Assembly (NCBI GenBank): GCA_950097015.1
Contig: CATNEN010000032.1
Coordinates: 2,084,501 to 2,148,500 of the forward strand
DNA from: Macrostomum hystrix
Taxonomy: Eukaryota; Platyhelminthes; Macrostomidae
Direction: 5' to 3'
Length of the DNA stretch: 64,000 nt
Shown here one piece after another: positions 1 to 12,591 of this stretch. The notes under the pieces are model-generated. The model searched no databases. It was not told the DNA's origin and was given only the letters and a program-made list of their open reading frames with translations. The position numbers and the translations under genes were made by a program. The first letter of the stretch is position 1. Every line of letters begins with the position of its first letter.

Positions 1-651
1 GATCATCTGCCCGCCGTACTGGGTGATCTGGTGCCGCAGGGTCTGCGCTCCGAGCATCTGCTCTGTCCGGACAGTCTGCAGGAGGCGATTCGACGACGCC
101 TGCTGCCCCAGGATGCCTCGCTGTCGCACCCGGCCGCCTGGCTGTGTCACAGCTCCTCGGCTGCCAACGGTGTCGTCTGCTATCGTCATCCGAGGCTCTA
201 CTCGCCACACCTGGAAGAGATCCGCTCGGTGCTGAGCGATCGGGTGCGCGACTCCACCCTGTTGCAGTGCCCGCCGGAGCCGCCGCGACGACCGCCGACT
301 GCGACTGTGGCCGCTGGCGGAGTTGGCGCTGGCGCCGCTTCGCCGGACGCGATGGCGACGGCGGCCGCCTCGGCCGGCCTCTGGGGCGGGCACGCCGGCG
401 GGCCGGATCTGGTGGCCACCCTGCCGCCCGGCTGTTCGCCTATCGACGCGGCTACCGCGGCCAGCCTGAGGCGTCGGGTTCACGAGCTGCTGACTAGCGG
501 CCTCTTCGTGCGGGCCGGCCTTCTGCCCGCGGCCGATCGGGCTGCCCTGCACCGTCAGGCGCAGCTGTGGGCTGTGCGAGAGATCGGCCTGCCTGACTCG
601 GCTGCCGCCCTGCTGCCTGGCCGCCTGCCCGACGTGGCATTTCACGCCTGA
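1..651 (+). CDS. C-terminal part of an unidentified protein (5' end outside window)
   Basis: The frame starting at base 1 is open to a TGA at 649-651, giving about 216 residues with no start codon in view, so this is the last exon or exons of a gene that begins left of the window. Codon use is strongly GC-rich, like the confirmed exons of AK7 and MVD, which supports coding. The middle (about residues 80-135) is low-complexity Ala/Gly/Pro and may be a linker. The flanking parts look helical, with a conserved-looking patch HLEEIRSVLSDRV and a C-terminal segment with SLRRRVHELLTSGLF. I recognise no domain and assign no function. Overlapping frames on both strands are also open because of high GC, so the frame choice rests on its continuity from base 1 and its less biased composition at the two ends. 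Confidence 0.55.
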   Translation, partial: DHLPAVLGDLVPQGLRSEHLLCPDSLQEAIRRRLLPQDASLSHPAAWLCHSSSAANGVVCYRHPRLYSPHLEEIRSVLSDRVRDSTLLQCPPEPPRRPPTATVAAGGVGAGAASPDAMATAAASAGLWGGHAGGPDLVATLPPGCSPIDAATAASLRRRVHELLTSGLFVRAGLLPAADRAALHRQAQLWAVREIGLPDSAAALLPGRLPDVAFHA

Positions 652-1138
652 CGGATGGCGAGGCGTACTGATTAGATGGCGTAGTCATAGTTGCTCCCGC
701 CGTTTACCCGACTTCTGTCTGACGAACAGATTCTCAGTGCGCACGCGTCTAGTGCTTGATCTGTGGGTTTTTTGTCTCTGATTTTTTTCATTAGTATTTT
801 TTTTGTTTCTGTGAGTGTATAGATCAATGATCTATGTTATCACCGTATCAAATCCTGCGTCTTTTTTGTTCCCTCTATATACTTTTTTCGACAAGCACGT
901 ACGTTCTCAGTTTTTATTTATTTCCTGTAAATATTCTCAGAAAGAGGGCGCCTTGGGTGACGCCTTTCAATGGGACCAAAGAATTGGAGTACGCAAACTT
1001 TTAAAATGAAGTTTTACATTTTCTTTCAGGCCTACCGCTTGTCCAGTTTGTTAATCCCTGATCCTATTCCCAGCTTTCAGCTGCCATTAATCCAAACGTC
1101 AGGCTTGCTTTCACTGCTTTGTTGCAAATCATTAATCT
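652..1138. other. 3' flank of the first gene, no gene seen
   Basis: AT-rich, T-run-containing sequence follows the stop codon. It is probably 3' UTR and intergenic DNA. I found no AATAAA close to the stop and no conserved reading frame. Confidence 0.4.
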
Positions 1139-1382
1139 CAAATGTACACCCACCCAGTCCCCCATTCAATCCCAATGTACACCCACCCAGTCCCCCAGTC
1201 ACTCCCAATGTACACCCACCCAGTCCCCCATTCAATCCCAATGTACACCCACCCAGTCCCCTAGTCAATTCCAATGTACACCCACCCAGACCTATTCAAT
1301 TCCAATGTACACCCACCCAGACCTATTCAATCCCAATGTACACCCACCCAGACCTATTCAATCCCAATGTACACCCACCAAA
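1139..1382. repeat. Minisatellite, 31-33 bp unit, about 8 copies
   Basis: Each unit contains the core AATGTACACCCACCCAG followed by a short variable tail. The first five units have a C-rich tail (33 bp). The last three have a shorter CCTATTCAAT tail (31 bp), so the array has two unit types in blocks. The open frames across it are repeat artefacts. Confidence 0.9.
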
Positions 1383-2036
1383 AGTCCAGACTTCCAGTCA
1401 AGTTTACTAACAACCATATCAATGTTGTTACTATTTATACTATTTACTTTGTTAAGCGCCGTCGCAGTGTTTTCTCTAAACTGTTAAATTTTTTCCTACT
1501 TTTTTTCTTCCTCTGTGTAGCGAGTTTTAGAAATCTATTTACTCTTTTGCAGCATTGATTTACTAGAGGAACATAATTTGTAGTCATGTAAAGGTATGTT
1601 TCTCTGCTAAATATGCCAAACGACACTATTAATGGGACTTTCATGATTAAAATAAACAACTTATTATGAGTACAGTTGAGTAGCAAATGCGTCACAAAAC
1701 ATATACTCGCTATGATTAAATCTGAGGAATCTGCTAGAACTATCTACAGTATGCGACCCACTGCTCTCTGTTGCTGATTTCTACGCTGTAGTCAAAACTG
1801 CCTTCTAGTGCGTGCAAATCACTGCTTTGCAATGCTCATGCTGCTGCTATTTGGAAGCTATTGTTATAAAAGCTGAAAACCGCTTCAAGAAGATTGTTCT
1901 GAAAGGACTTTTTCATAGAGAAATTCTTTCTGTCGAGTTGTTGAAGCTATTTGTTAGTTTTAAGCTTTACCCGATAAATTTTGTTGACTAATTTAGCGAT
2001 AACACATTTTCTTTGCACTATATGCCCCCAACAGTC
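1383..2036. other. AT-rich spacer, no gene seen
   Basis: Unique AT-rich sequence between two minisatellites. No convincing coding frame, RNA gene or splice structure was found. Confidence 0.4.
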
Positions 2037-2044
2037 TCATTTTT

Positions 2045-2730
2045 GCACTCTCCCTTCAACCCCTGAACTGCCTTCAGGTTGCACTCTCCCTTCAACCCTT
2101 GAACTGCCTTCAGGTTGCACTCTCCCTTCAACCCCTGAACTGCCTCCAGGTTGCACTCTCCCTTCAACCCCTGAACTGCCTTCAGTTTGCACTCTCCCTT
2201 CAACCCCTGAACTGCCTTCAGGTTGCACTCTCCCTTCAACCCCTGAACTGCCTCCAGGTTGCACTCTCCCTTCAACCCCTGAACTGCCTTCAGGTTGCAC
2301 TCTCCCTTCAACCCCTGAACTGCCTCCAGGTTGCACTCTCCCTTCAACCCCTGAACTGCCTTCAGGTTGCACTCTCCCTTCAACCCCTGAACTGCCTTCA
2401 GGTTGCACTCTCCCTTCAACCCCTGAACTGCCTCCAGGTTGCACTCTCCCTTCAACCCCTGAACTGCCTTCAGTTTGCACTCTCCCTTCAACCCCTGAAC
2501 TGCCTTCAGGTTGCACTCTCCCTTCAACCCCTGAACTGCCTCCAGGTTGCACTCTCCCTTCAACCCCTGAACTGCCTTCAGGTTGCACTCTCCCTTCAAC
2601 CCCTGAACTGCCTCCAGGTTGCACTCTCCCTTCAACCCCTGAACTGCCTCCAGGTTGCACTCTCCCTTCAACCCCTGAACTGCCTCCAGGTTGCACTCTC
2701 CCTTCAACCCCTGAACTGCCTTCAGTTCAG
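2045..2730. repeat. Minisatellite, 36 bp unit, about 19 copies
   Basis: A perfect-period array whose unit begins TTGCACTCTCCCTTCAACCC and ends CTGAACTGCCTTCAGG. Variants are limited to a few sites (TTCAGG, TCCAGG or TTCAGT). Because 36 is divisible by three and the unit has no stop in several frames, it produces long artefact open frames on both strands. Confidence 0.95.
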
Positions 2731-2733
2731 TTC

Positions 2734-3384
2734 GCAGTGGCAGTGCAAGTGTGGGTTTTCTGTGCTAACAAACATAAAAGAGATTGTAACGATAAGACAA
2801 TTTTTAGCTCCTCAGCGCTGTAATGTATTTTGCAGTGAAACTACTTCATAAAAAATTAGGGAAAAAACAAGCGAGATTAGGAGTAGAGTGGGAAGGGGAG
2901 CGATAGTAAGTGGCCATTTGGTTTCCTCCGCAACAGTTCAGAGGGGATTTGTGTCCAGGGTGGTCAGTCTTCCCAAATTGTGTTTGCGGGAATCGCACAG
3001 TGCGGAAAGTGTTTTACTTTTCGCTCGCTAAAAGTAGGAGCGGAAATGTTCACGTACAGTACATTCTGTTTTCCAACTAAACACAGGCAGCACGCTTGAG
3101 GAGCCCAATTCTTCAAAGTGCAAAGTAATAAAATAATGGATTTGGGGAGCCTCAAAAAAGTGTTTATCGCATTGTTGACTTCGCCTGGCTTCACTAGTCG
3201 ACCTGAGGATTATTCCTGAACAAGTATTCGGCCTGAAATTAAAAAACGGGAGCATGTGAAAATATAAAAGTGCATGCAGGATCTGCTAATTCTCACTAAA
3301 GATTTATCGAGAGCCTCGTGCCGCTGATTGGCTGAATGGCCGACTTTATCTGTCATGCCACGAAATCCCCTAGTTAGGCATAAA
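2734..3384. other. Spacer downstream of AK7, no gene seen
   Basis: Unique sequence between the 36-bp array and the AK7 stop codon; its right part is presumably the AK7 3' UTR. No clear polyadenylation signal was identified on the minus strand. Confidence 0.35.
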
Positions 3385-6300
3385 TCATGCATTTCCCATT
3401 TTTAAGCTGGAGTCGAAACTGAGCAGTGGGCAATGCACAGACTCAGAAAGTCTGCTTTGGGCTCGGCCTGATTGAGGCCGGGGCCATTGAATGAGAGAGC
3501 AGCTGGGAAGGCGATCAATGTCGCCATCGATTCCAGGAGAAGTGGGAAGGGGATTTTCCTCCCGCTGGAGGGACTTCACGGTCCATTCGCTGGCCTGTAG
3601 GCAAGAATCTTTCTTAAACCCATGTACTTTAATGTGCTGCCCAAGCTCGCTCCAGGCTCTCACCAGGTAGTCGATGGCATCGTCTGGGCGCACCTTGGCG
3701 CACTCCATGAGGCCTTTGGTGAGGTTGGGCATCACGTGCTTCATCAGGTAGTTGCGAAGCGGCTCACTGCGGATCTCCAGCAGTTCGTGCTCCTCGCGCT
3801 TGACCTCCTCCAGCCGGGCGGCCTGCGGGTTGGTTCGGGTTCAACGGATGTTTGCGTGCTAGCAAGGCTTCAACGCCCACTGCTCAAGCACTGTCTCCCG
3901 TGAACGGCGTCCCCTCACCCATTCCTCCTGTCGCCGCTTCCTCTCGTCGGCTTCCAGCCTCTCGCGCCTCTCCTTCTCGTCCCGCTCCCGCTTCTCGTTC
4001 TCGAGCCGCTCGGTCTCTTCGCGGCGCCGGATCTCTTCGAGCTCGTCAGGCGTGAGGCCGTAGTTCCTCGGCTGGCCGATGGCCTTCTTAATTCGCTCAA
4101 CCAGGGCTGCATGCATCGGCGATTCATCCTTGGACACGTCGAACACATCAGGATGGATCTCCTTCTCGTCGAAGTACATGACGACAGAGTCGTCCTCCGT
4201 GTTGATGGCGCGGTACTCGCCCAGCCTTCGCAGCAGGCCCTCCTCGGTGTTGTGCGTGCCGGCCACCACTGCCTCGGGGAGCTGCATGACGCGCCGCTTG
4301 AGAAAGTCGTCGCCAGACTCCAGCAGGAACAGCTGGTCTGGCATCAGGCGCTTGTTGAATGTGCCGCCGCCGTCCTCGCCTTCCTCTTCTGCGTCTTCGT
4401 CGGCTGTATATTTTATTTTAATGAGAGAGGCATTGGCTATACTTATTAACATTCGATGCATTGTAACTAATAAAAAGCCACATGGGACCCTCAATTGTAC
4501 TCCAAGAACTAGCGAACAGAAAATGGCAGTCAGAAGGGCTCATTGGTAAGCCGCCATTCAAGTGCAACAGTTTGCCGCAATCAAAATAATTTATTATTGC
4601 TAGAAAAAAAGCAGCAGCACCTGCCGAGTGACTGAATAATAATCACAATGGAGGCCTGTCATTGTGCGCAAAATTTTGCCAAGTTTCTCCCATTCACACT
4701 TCCGTCTCATGGGTGCGTCCTTTTCCAGGAAAAACTGTTCAAGCTTCCTAGAAAGTTCAGAAGTTGGTTTCAATATTGAAATACGACCGCTAGTCGACGG
4801 AATAGCGTCATGTCACGCCACAATTTTTGCTTTCTGAGCACCTTCTCTTGCGGGAAGAGCAAGAAGAGCAATAAAGCTCATACCAAGTTGTCTTCGGTTG
4901 AGCGCACTTCTCGACATTATATTCCAAAACAGTTCAATCGAAAAGTACAACCAGGTTTGAGCAGCCTCAAGCCATGCCAACGAACTGAAAACTAATCTGT
5001 TGATTTTTCTAAATGATATAAAAAGTACTAGCACGAGATAGGATTTGTCGGAGAGAGAATTGGTAACGCGGTTCCCACTTGGTGATAGATCACTTACGTG
5101 CAAACAAGTCCTCAGCCTGCTGCTTGGTCTTCGGAAAGCCATCAATGATGAAGCCCTGGTTTTGGCAGGCTTTGGAGGCCAACTTCTCACGGAAAAATCT
5201 GCAAAATATTGTTTTATTGGATAATACAAATGTATTTACAGTGCTATGAAGTACAAACTCAGAAAGCTGCAATGGATGATTCTGAAAGGTTCACCAACCT
5301 GATGACGAAGTTGTCATCAAGGCGGCCGTTGTTCTCGGCCATGTTCTCGTTGACCTGCTCCAGCGTCTCTGCGTCCTCCGCCGCCTTGCCGTCGTCGTCC
5401 TCTTCTTCAGCGTCCGCACGGGCAGCGCTCCGTTGCTGAAAGTTTTTTCGATAATTCTAGCAGAAAATAACTAGCTGGAACTACTACTTTTAGTAGGGAA
5501 TATTGCTTTTCCTTAATAAAATTTAAGCGTTTCATAAGTGTTAATGACAGGGGAGTGAGTTGCCGAGTGGATTCCAAGGTGCCTGAGCTCGATTCCGATG
5601 TGAGGCCACACTTCATTTGGGGCGCAGCCGCGGAGAGAAGTCTTGGGGGTTGTCGTGCAACCCTTGAGGGGCTAGCCTACAAGGCGCGGCGACAGTGTAC
5701 ACTGCCTGACGATGAGAAAGAAAGCTCAGATCTACACCCTTGTGTGAGTGTGTCTGCGTACAGTATCTGTGTGCGTATGTGCTCAGGATTCAGTGGAATG
5801 GACAGTATTGCCTCCTCGCTGGCTGTGGGTCCTGTGTCACCAAATGACGGGCCAGCCCTACAGTAAGTATTTTTTTATCAGTGTTAATGACTGCCTCAGC
5901 CCTAACTGCATACCAGTGTCAATTAACCAGTGCTCACCAGATTTGCGATGGCCTCTGTGATGACATCCTTGGCCCGAATATGATGCAGCTTATAGTGGTC
6001 GCATAGCTGCTTGGCGATGACTGACTTGCCCGAAGCTGGCGGGCCCAGAATGCAGGCCTTGATTGGCAGCAGCTTGCGCTCTTTTTTGTACTCGCGAATG
6101 ATCTGGTCGATGTTCTCCACCAGGCCGGTCTCGCAGGCCCAGTTAATTTTGAAATTCTCCTTCACGTAGATTGCGTCCAGGCGCAGCGACAGCATCAGCT
6201 GGTCCAGAGTGGCTTGCTGCGGCGAGCCAAATGGGTTGCCATGTGAACATAAAAAACTAGCCTCTTTCCTCCTGCACTAGCTAATTGTCATGCAAGGTAA

Positions 6301-7967
6301 GTCACAACTCGGAGCTCACATCGATGTCCTTGGACAGCGCAGCGTCCTCCTTGGTGACTGTGCGAATCTTGCCAGTGCTCAGGCCCATAGACACGGCCTT
6401 GACAACCTCCTCCAGCATGCTCTGCGAATCGTCGACAGCTACAAGATACTTGACCTTCGGCTTGCTGTCAGCGATGTTCTGCAGTACGGCGGCAAGATCG
6501 CGGATGTGAATCATCGGCAGGACGTTCTGGCCGTTGCCGTAGACGGGCAGAGCGAAGGCGTTGTGCCAGGCGGACTTAAAGAAACTGTGAAAGATGTTCT
6601 CACCGCAGCCGTAGGTCAGGCCGGCTGCCACGATGTAGGTGGTGAGCCGGCTCTTCTTCTGTATAAAAGGAAAGTCGTATTGAAAACTTGTGGGCAGTGG
6701 AAACGGCCAGAAACCATCCACTTTCTAGGTAGACGTGAAACATGAAAATCATGAATCTGAGGACGAGTGACCGCTCCAAACTCACCGTTTTGCCGTACTT
6801 CACTGTCGCCTTCTCAGCGGCTAGGTGCTCCTTGTAGTTCTGGTGCGGCTTCCGCTTGCGGTAGTCTTCTTCTGTTAGCGGACTCTCTGGGTCCTCCTGG
6901 AAGTGAGAGGGTTGCGAGGTGAAGCTCGGTGCGGTGCGCCAAGAGCTAATTTCGATTGATAATGAGGACTCAGTCTTCAAACGAAATTTCTAATTTGACT
7001 AATGCCAGGTCTGATTGAGCTCACCTCATCGGCTGGTTTGCTCTTGGCCCAAGTCATCACTGTTGAGAGCAGGATGAAGACCTTCTGAGACTCCAGCTTC
7101 TCGATGTCCTGGTGCAGCTCAGTCAGGGCCCACATTGCCTCCTCGATCTGGTCCGGATCCTGGGTGATGTCGTAGACTATGATGTCGCACTCGACCAGGT
7201 GTTCATACATTTGCTCGCGCGTGTCATACTAAAAAATTTAAAATAAAAAGCACTAAAACTCATCACTGTTCAGAAAGTGAAGCAGTCAAAAAGTCAAGAT
7301 TTATTTAACTTATAAAACTTACGCTGAGGATCTCTTTCACGAATTCCGGCTTCTTGGCGTCAGGCTTTTTCAAAGTGCCATGGATTTCATAGCAGCCCTC
7401 CTTCGGCTTGACAGGAAAGCCTCCGCTCTTGACCGATCCTGCCTCTTCTTCCTCCTCCTCGTTATCTTCCAACGTAGCACCAACGGCACATTGAGAGAGG
7501 TACTGCAAGGTTTTTTATCGGACATTTACATCTAAGCAGTATCAGTATGAGTTTTGTCTCTTTAAGAGCCCACAATGCAGGCGTACCTCAAATATAAGTT
7601 TGCCTTTTCTTTTAGACTTTCATTGCAATGCAAGAATTCAGCACATGTTTTGGACTTTAACTATCAGGGTGTAGAAGAGTAAGCTTAAAATTTTAAATCA
7701 AGAATTAAGGTACCCTGAACAAAACGAGAATGAGTTAATTCGTGACACCTTCTGTTGAGGATAAAATTTCGAGTCCTAAATCTAATTCTTAACTCTACAT
7801 GAACTTGAAAATCTACAAATACACCCAGACTATAGTTCTAGAAACAATGTTCAGTATTTTGATTGATTTACTTAGGAAGATAATATTACCTTAGAAATGA
7901 AGTGACTCTGGTATTCATCAACATGATTGATGAAAATTCGAACAGGCTTTTTATTTTCAGTGGCCAT
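3385..7967 (-). CDS. AK7: Adenylate kinase 7 (AK7), complete, 11 exons
   Basis: Exons in order: 7967-7890, 7502-7323, 7228-7025, 6896-6786, 6658-6320, 6216-5938, 5435-5299, 5198-5098, 4403-3919, 3822-3664, 3594-3385. All junctions are GT-AG and phases agree, giving about 760 residues (human AK7 is about 720). Residues 1-305 form the NAD(P)-epimerase-like N-terminal region typical of AK7, starting with an [10 protein letters not shown] strand. The nucleoside-monophosphate kinase domain follows with P-loop GPPASGKS at about 362-369, an NMP-bind/LID region and the DGFPKT motif. A charged coiled coil comes next, then a Dpy-30-like dimerisation motif near [13 protein letters not shown]. The family interconverts adenine nucleotides in motile cilia and flagella. 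An acidic stretch lies in exon 7. Intron 6 holds a SINE with a target-site duplication. The start codon is the first ATG of the first exon, followed by the conserved first strand. It lies head-to-head with RAB1. Confidence 0.93.
5549..5879 (+). mobile_element. SINE family A, copy in AK7 intron 6
   Basis: A tRNA-like head has an A-box-like TTGCCGAGTGG and a B-box-like AGCTCGATTCC, followed by a body shared with at least eight other copies in the window. It is flanked by the direct repeat AGTGTTAATGAC at 5537-5548 and 5880-5891, a 12-bp target-site duplication showing retroposition. It is antisense to AK7. Confidence 0.9.
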
Positions 7968-8331
7968 TTTGAAGCAGATGAAGAATTCTAATAAGTTGCA
8001 GTATTTCTGCTATTTGTTGCAGCAAAAAAATTAAATAGTTAAAATCCTGCTTGTTGCTAAAGTTACGATATCGCTATTTTTCTTATTTGTAATTTTCAGA
8101 ACAAAAAATACGGCTTCATTTTTTATTCCAACTGTATTATTTTTTTTCGAATAAACTCACAAAGAGCGACAAAACTGTTTGTTTTACTATTGTAAAGCTT
8201 TAAGTTATGTCACATTTAATTATTTGGTTTCTATGAAAATTTTTCTCTAACTTACTTTTTTACACAGGCGCTATACAGTATTGATTAAATCGATTAAAAA
8301 ACTTTTTCGAATTCATTGCTTTTAAATCTCA
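7968..8331. promoter_or_regulatory. Shared AK7/RAB1 upstream region
   Basis: Only 364 bp separate the AK7 start codon (minus strand) from the RAB1 start codon (plus strand). The stretch must hold both 5' UTRs and promoters, so it is a probable bidirectional promoter. It is AT-rich and I saw no definite TATA box or other named element. Confidence 0.5.
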
Positions 8332-11300
8332 ATGACTCCAGAATAGTAAGTATTTTTCATCCTTTCTGAATTTATGAAAATATAGCTATGTTTAAAAAGA
8401 ACGAGGCCTTATTCTTGATTTCCTTAGTCCAACATACATTTACTTATTAACCATAATGTTATATGCATAAAACTAGATTAAACATGTATATAATACACTG
8501 GGTATTATATTTCAGTGGAACAAGAAAAAATGTGCTTGTAGAATTCTTTCATATTATGTTGTTAGCTGTACAAAAATAATTAAATAATCCAATTTACTTT
8601 GTTGCCTTTTTGTTAAGGAAAACACCCACGAATCTGTACGTGTAGTTGTTTTGCTAGCTATATTATTGATTGTTTAATCAGACTTTATGATAATGAAGTT
8701 AATTTTTTGTTGAAAAGTTTCAGTTTTTTATATGGCATCATGGTGATTGTGGCATTTTGAGTAATCAAATATTTAAAGAAGAGAATTATAAATTTAATTA
8801 GTAAAAGGACAACCCAAAAAGATATTATTGTATATATATTCTTTGAGAGTCTTTGTGCCAAAATATAGCATTCAAAGCTAATATAGTTTAGCAGAAACAT
8901 GTGTTTTACATTTTTCAAAAGTACACTTTTTTATTGTCTTAGTGCCCTCTCTTCAATTTGCTATTCTGCTGTTGTCTCCAATTACTTAAGGTTTATTCAC
9001 TTTTTGAAATTCACTAGTGTACTACCAGTAGGATTATATTAAACTATGGATTTACTATATATCTATAAATGACTTCCAGATATCTGATGTTATGACAATA
9101 ATTCTAGCCTTCGTAATGAAAGACTCCTTTCTTATATGTATTTCTGTAGGTAGCGATTTGCGTGTGTCCAAGCGGCAAGACACTTTAATAATAACTTGTC
9201 ATAATGCACTTGTTTATTTATAATTTTCTACAATACATACTGATTTGAGTTTCCAGTCCTAGTCGGGTTACCAATAGACTAGAGTTGCCCAGTCAATCAC
9301 ACAGTCTGAATGACTCCCTTGCTTTTAATTCTAATACAGCTGGCTTTGTCTCAATAGGGAATTTATCAAATAAGTAAGACAATTTTTTAATGAGAATAAG
9401 TAAGACACTGTTTAATTTGCAAGTGAGTGTGGAACTCTGGTTACTTTCTTCCTCAATTTCTCCCTGTATTTATATAATAAAATTGGGGTGGCATACCCCA
9501 CTAAAACATGGACCTATTTAAACAAAATTTATATGGTAAAATATTATTTCATGCCAATTCAACTTTTGAAATACTTTGAAAATATTTGATAATGATATGC
9601 TGCCTCACTATTTTACTTTTTTAGTACATTTAATATACTTGTATTATAGTTCAAGACTTTCAAAATGGTAGTGATAGTTATATTCAGCAATCACTAACAA
9701 TAGTCATTTGTTTTTAGACCTTTAAAACTTTTAGAACTTAGGTTTTTATATCTATGGCACACACCAAATGCAATGTACTTTTTGACACACTAATTCTCTT
9801 TGATGGCATTAGCATATGGCACATGGCATTCAGCCAAAAAATCCAGATAATTTTTGTTTCAGTATACATACTGCACCTTCCTGACTATCGAACTCTTGTA
9901 GATATAGTAGAAAATATATTCTTAAAAAGGACTAACTAAGAAACTGTCACAATTTTTTTACTAAACTGTTTCACTTTAAATTATTCAACAACTAGGATTA
10001 TTCAATATATATATTTGCATATTTTAATTGTACATTGCTACCTGTATATACAATTTTAAGTTAGTACAAATGTACATGTACTAATGCTTAAAATTGTAAA
10101 ATGTCTTGAATATTTTGAGGTTCTTTATCAGAAAGAGTTATTTGGTAAAATTTCCTTAAACTCTACAGACATTTTCTTGGTCAATATAGGCCAACTGAAT
10201 ATATGTTAAAAATGATTTTCTTAAATTAAGTTTTTGATTAAATCAACTCATTCACAACAAGATCATATTTCCTGTACGTTGTTGTCTACTATGTAAATTT
10301 AATCCTTGTTTAACCAGTTTGATAATTTGTCTTATCCCTACACCAATGCTCCTGCGCCACTATCAGCGACTACCTATTCAAGCTGCTGCTAATTGGCGAC
10401 TCTGGTGTTGGCAAGAGCTGCCTGCTGTTGAGATTCGCCGATGACACCTACACTGACAGCTACATCAGCACCATCGGAGTGGACTTCAAGATTCGCACGA
10501 TTGAGCTGGATGGAAAGACCATCAAGCTGCAGGTTAGAAATTATGTGCTTGGCAGATTTACTCATTTTATTTTCTGTTATTATCTTCACTGTCATTGTCT
10601 GTTCTATGTCTGTCATCTTGTCTCTACTCTGACTGTCATCTCGCCTTTACACTGACTGTCATCTCGCCTGTACACTGACTGTCGTCTCGCCTGTACACTG
10701 ACTGTAATCACGCCTTTACACTGACTGTCGTCTCGCCTGTACACTGACTGTAATCACGCCTGTACACTGACTGTCATCTCGCCTGTACACTGACTGTAAT
10801 CACGCCTTTACACTGACTGTCATCTCGCCTGTACACTGACTGTCATCTCGCCTGTACACTGACTGTAATCACGCCTTTACACTGACTGTCATCTCGCCTG
10901 TACACTGACTGTAATCACGCCTTTACACTGACTGTCATCTCGCCTGTACACTGACTGTCATCTCGCCTTTACACTGACTGTCATCTCGCCTGTACACTGA
11001 CTGTCATCTCGCCTGTACACTGACTGTAATCACGCCTTTACACTGACTGTCATCTCGCCTGTACACTGACTGTAATCACGCCTGTACACTGACTGTAATC
11101 ACGCCTTTACACTGACTGTCATCTCGCCTGTACACTGACTGTAATCACGCCTTTACACTGACTGTCATCTCGCCTGTACACTGACTGTAATCACGCCTTT
11201 ACACTGACTGTCATCTCGCCTGTACACTGACTGTCATCTCGCCTGTACACTGACTGTAATCACGCCTGTACACTGACTGTCATCTCGCCTGTACACTGAC

Positions 11301-12591
11301 TGTAATCACGCCTTTACACTGACTGTCATCTCGCCTGTACACTGGCTCATCACCTAGCCCAGTCTCATCCCAAATGTGTCTCTGACCCGCCCAGATCTGG
11401 GACACGGCCGGGCAGGAGCGGTTCCGCACCATCACCTCCTCCTACTACCGCGGCGCGCACGGGATCATAGTGGTGTACGATGTCACGGATCATGACTCTT
11501 TCAACAATGTGAAGAACTGGCTCCAGGAGATTGAGCGCTACGCCTCAGACAGTGTCAACCGTCTGCTGGTTGGCAACAAATGCGACCTCACCGCCAACAA
11601 GGTGGTGGACTTTGCCACCGCCAAGGTTAGGAAGGGCCATGAAGAAATTTGTTTTCTAAATCTAGCTTGCTCTGCCAATCGTACACATTCAATACTAAAC
11701 CACCACCCAGTGATGGTGATGGTACATTCACTCCTTCCCTTTCTAAGCCATCCACTTCAATGTACATTCACTCCTACCCTTTCTAAGCCATCCACTTCAA
11801 TGTACATTCATCGCTACCCTTTTAAGCCATCCACTTCAATGTACATTCACCGCTATCCTTTTAAGTCATCCACTTTATATATATATTCACTCCTACCCTT
11901 TCTAAGCCATCCACTTCAATGTACATTCATCGCTACCCTTTTAAGCCATCCACTTCAATGTACATTCATCGCTACCCTTTTAAGCCATCCACTTCAATGT
12001 ACATTCACCGCTATCCTTTTAAGTCATCCACTTTATATATATATTCACTCCTACCCTTTCTAAGCCATCCACTTCAATGTACATTCACTCCTACCCTTTC
12101 TAAGCCATCCACTTCAATGTACATTCACTCCTACCCTTTCTAAGCCATCCACTTCAATGTACATTCACTCCTACCCTTTCTAAGCCATCCACTTTAACGT
12201 ACATTCATTCCTACCCTTTCTAAGCCATCAACTTCAATATACACTCGCCACTCGAGCCCTTCAAACCCGCCACCTCATTGTTTATTTGCCCCCTTCTAAG
12301 CCCACCACTCCCTGCCTTCTCCACACTACCAATGTAAACTCAATCAAATGGCCAATCAGATAGTCCCAATCAACTGCTCCCCTTCACCAGGAGTACGCCG
12401 ACGCGCTCGGCATCCAGTTCCTGGAGACCAGCGCCAAGAACGCCACCAATGTTGAACAGGCATTCCTATCCATGGCCTCGGAGATCAAGGCTCGCATGGG
12501 TCCGGTGACGGCCGATCAGAAGACCCGGCCAGCTATCAAAATGAATCCCGGCACTCAGCCAGTGAAATCTGGGGGCGGCGGCTGCTGCTGA
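8332..12591 (+). CDS. RAB1: Rab1-type small GTPase
   Basis: Exons are 8332-8345, 10367-10532, 11395-11625 and 12391-12591. The product is 203 residues, against 205 for human Rab1A. The first coding exon is only 14 nt (Met-Thr-Pro-Glu-Tyr) and ends in GTAAGT; its phase fits exon 2 exactly. Motifs are the P-loop GDSGVGKS at 15-22, switch [17 protein letters not shown] at 62-68, NKCD at 121-124, ETSAK at 149-153 and a C-terminal CC for double geranylgeranylation. Rab1 recruits tethers for ER-to-Golgi vesicle transport on cytosolic membrane faces. Sequence in the switch and interswitch regions is close to vertebrate Rab1, so Rab1 rather than Rab8 or Rab35 is favoured. Introns 2 and 3 are largely made of minisatellites. 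A polyadenylation signal lies at 12637. Confidence 0.95.
10625..11345. repeat. Minisatellite in RAB1 intron 2, 23 bp unit, about 31 copies
   Basis: The unit is near TGACTGTCATCTCGCC plus TGTACAC. Two subtypes alternate (CATCTCGCC and AATCACGCC), giving a higher-order pattern. The array ends about 50 bp before the exon 3 acceptor. Confidence 0.95.
11735..12240. repeat. Minisatellite in RAB1 intron 3, about 40 bp unit, 12-13 copies
   Basis: The unit is CCATCCACTTCAATGTACAT followed by a TCACTCCTACCCTTTCTAAG-type tail. Some units carry a variant with TTTAAG and one type carries a TATATATA stretch. Two multi-unit blocks appear duplicated (about 11,790-11,890 and 11,910-12,050). Confidence 0.9.

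Noticed and set aside
2018-2823. Long open frames on both strands across the 36-bp array
   Set aside because: They are made entirely of one repeated unit and are open on both strands; repeat artefact.
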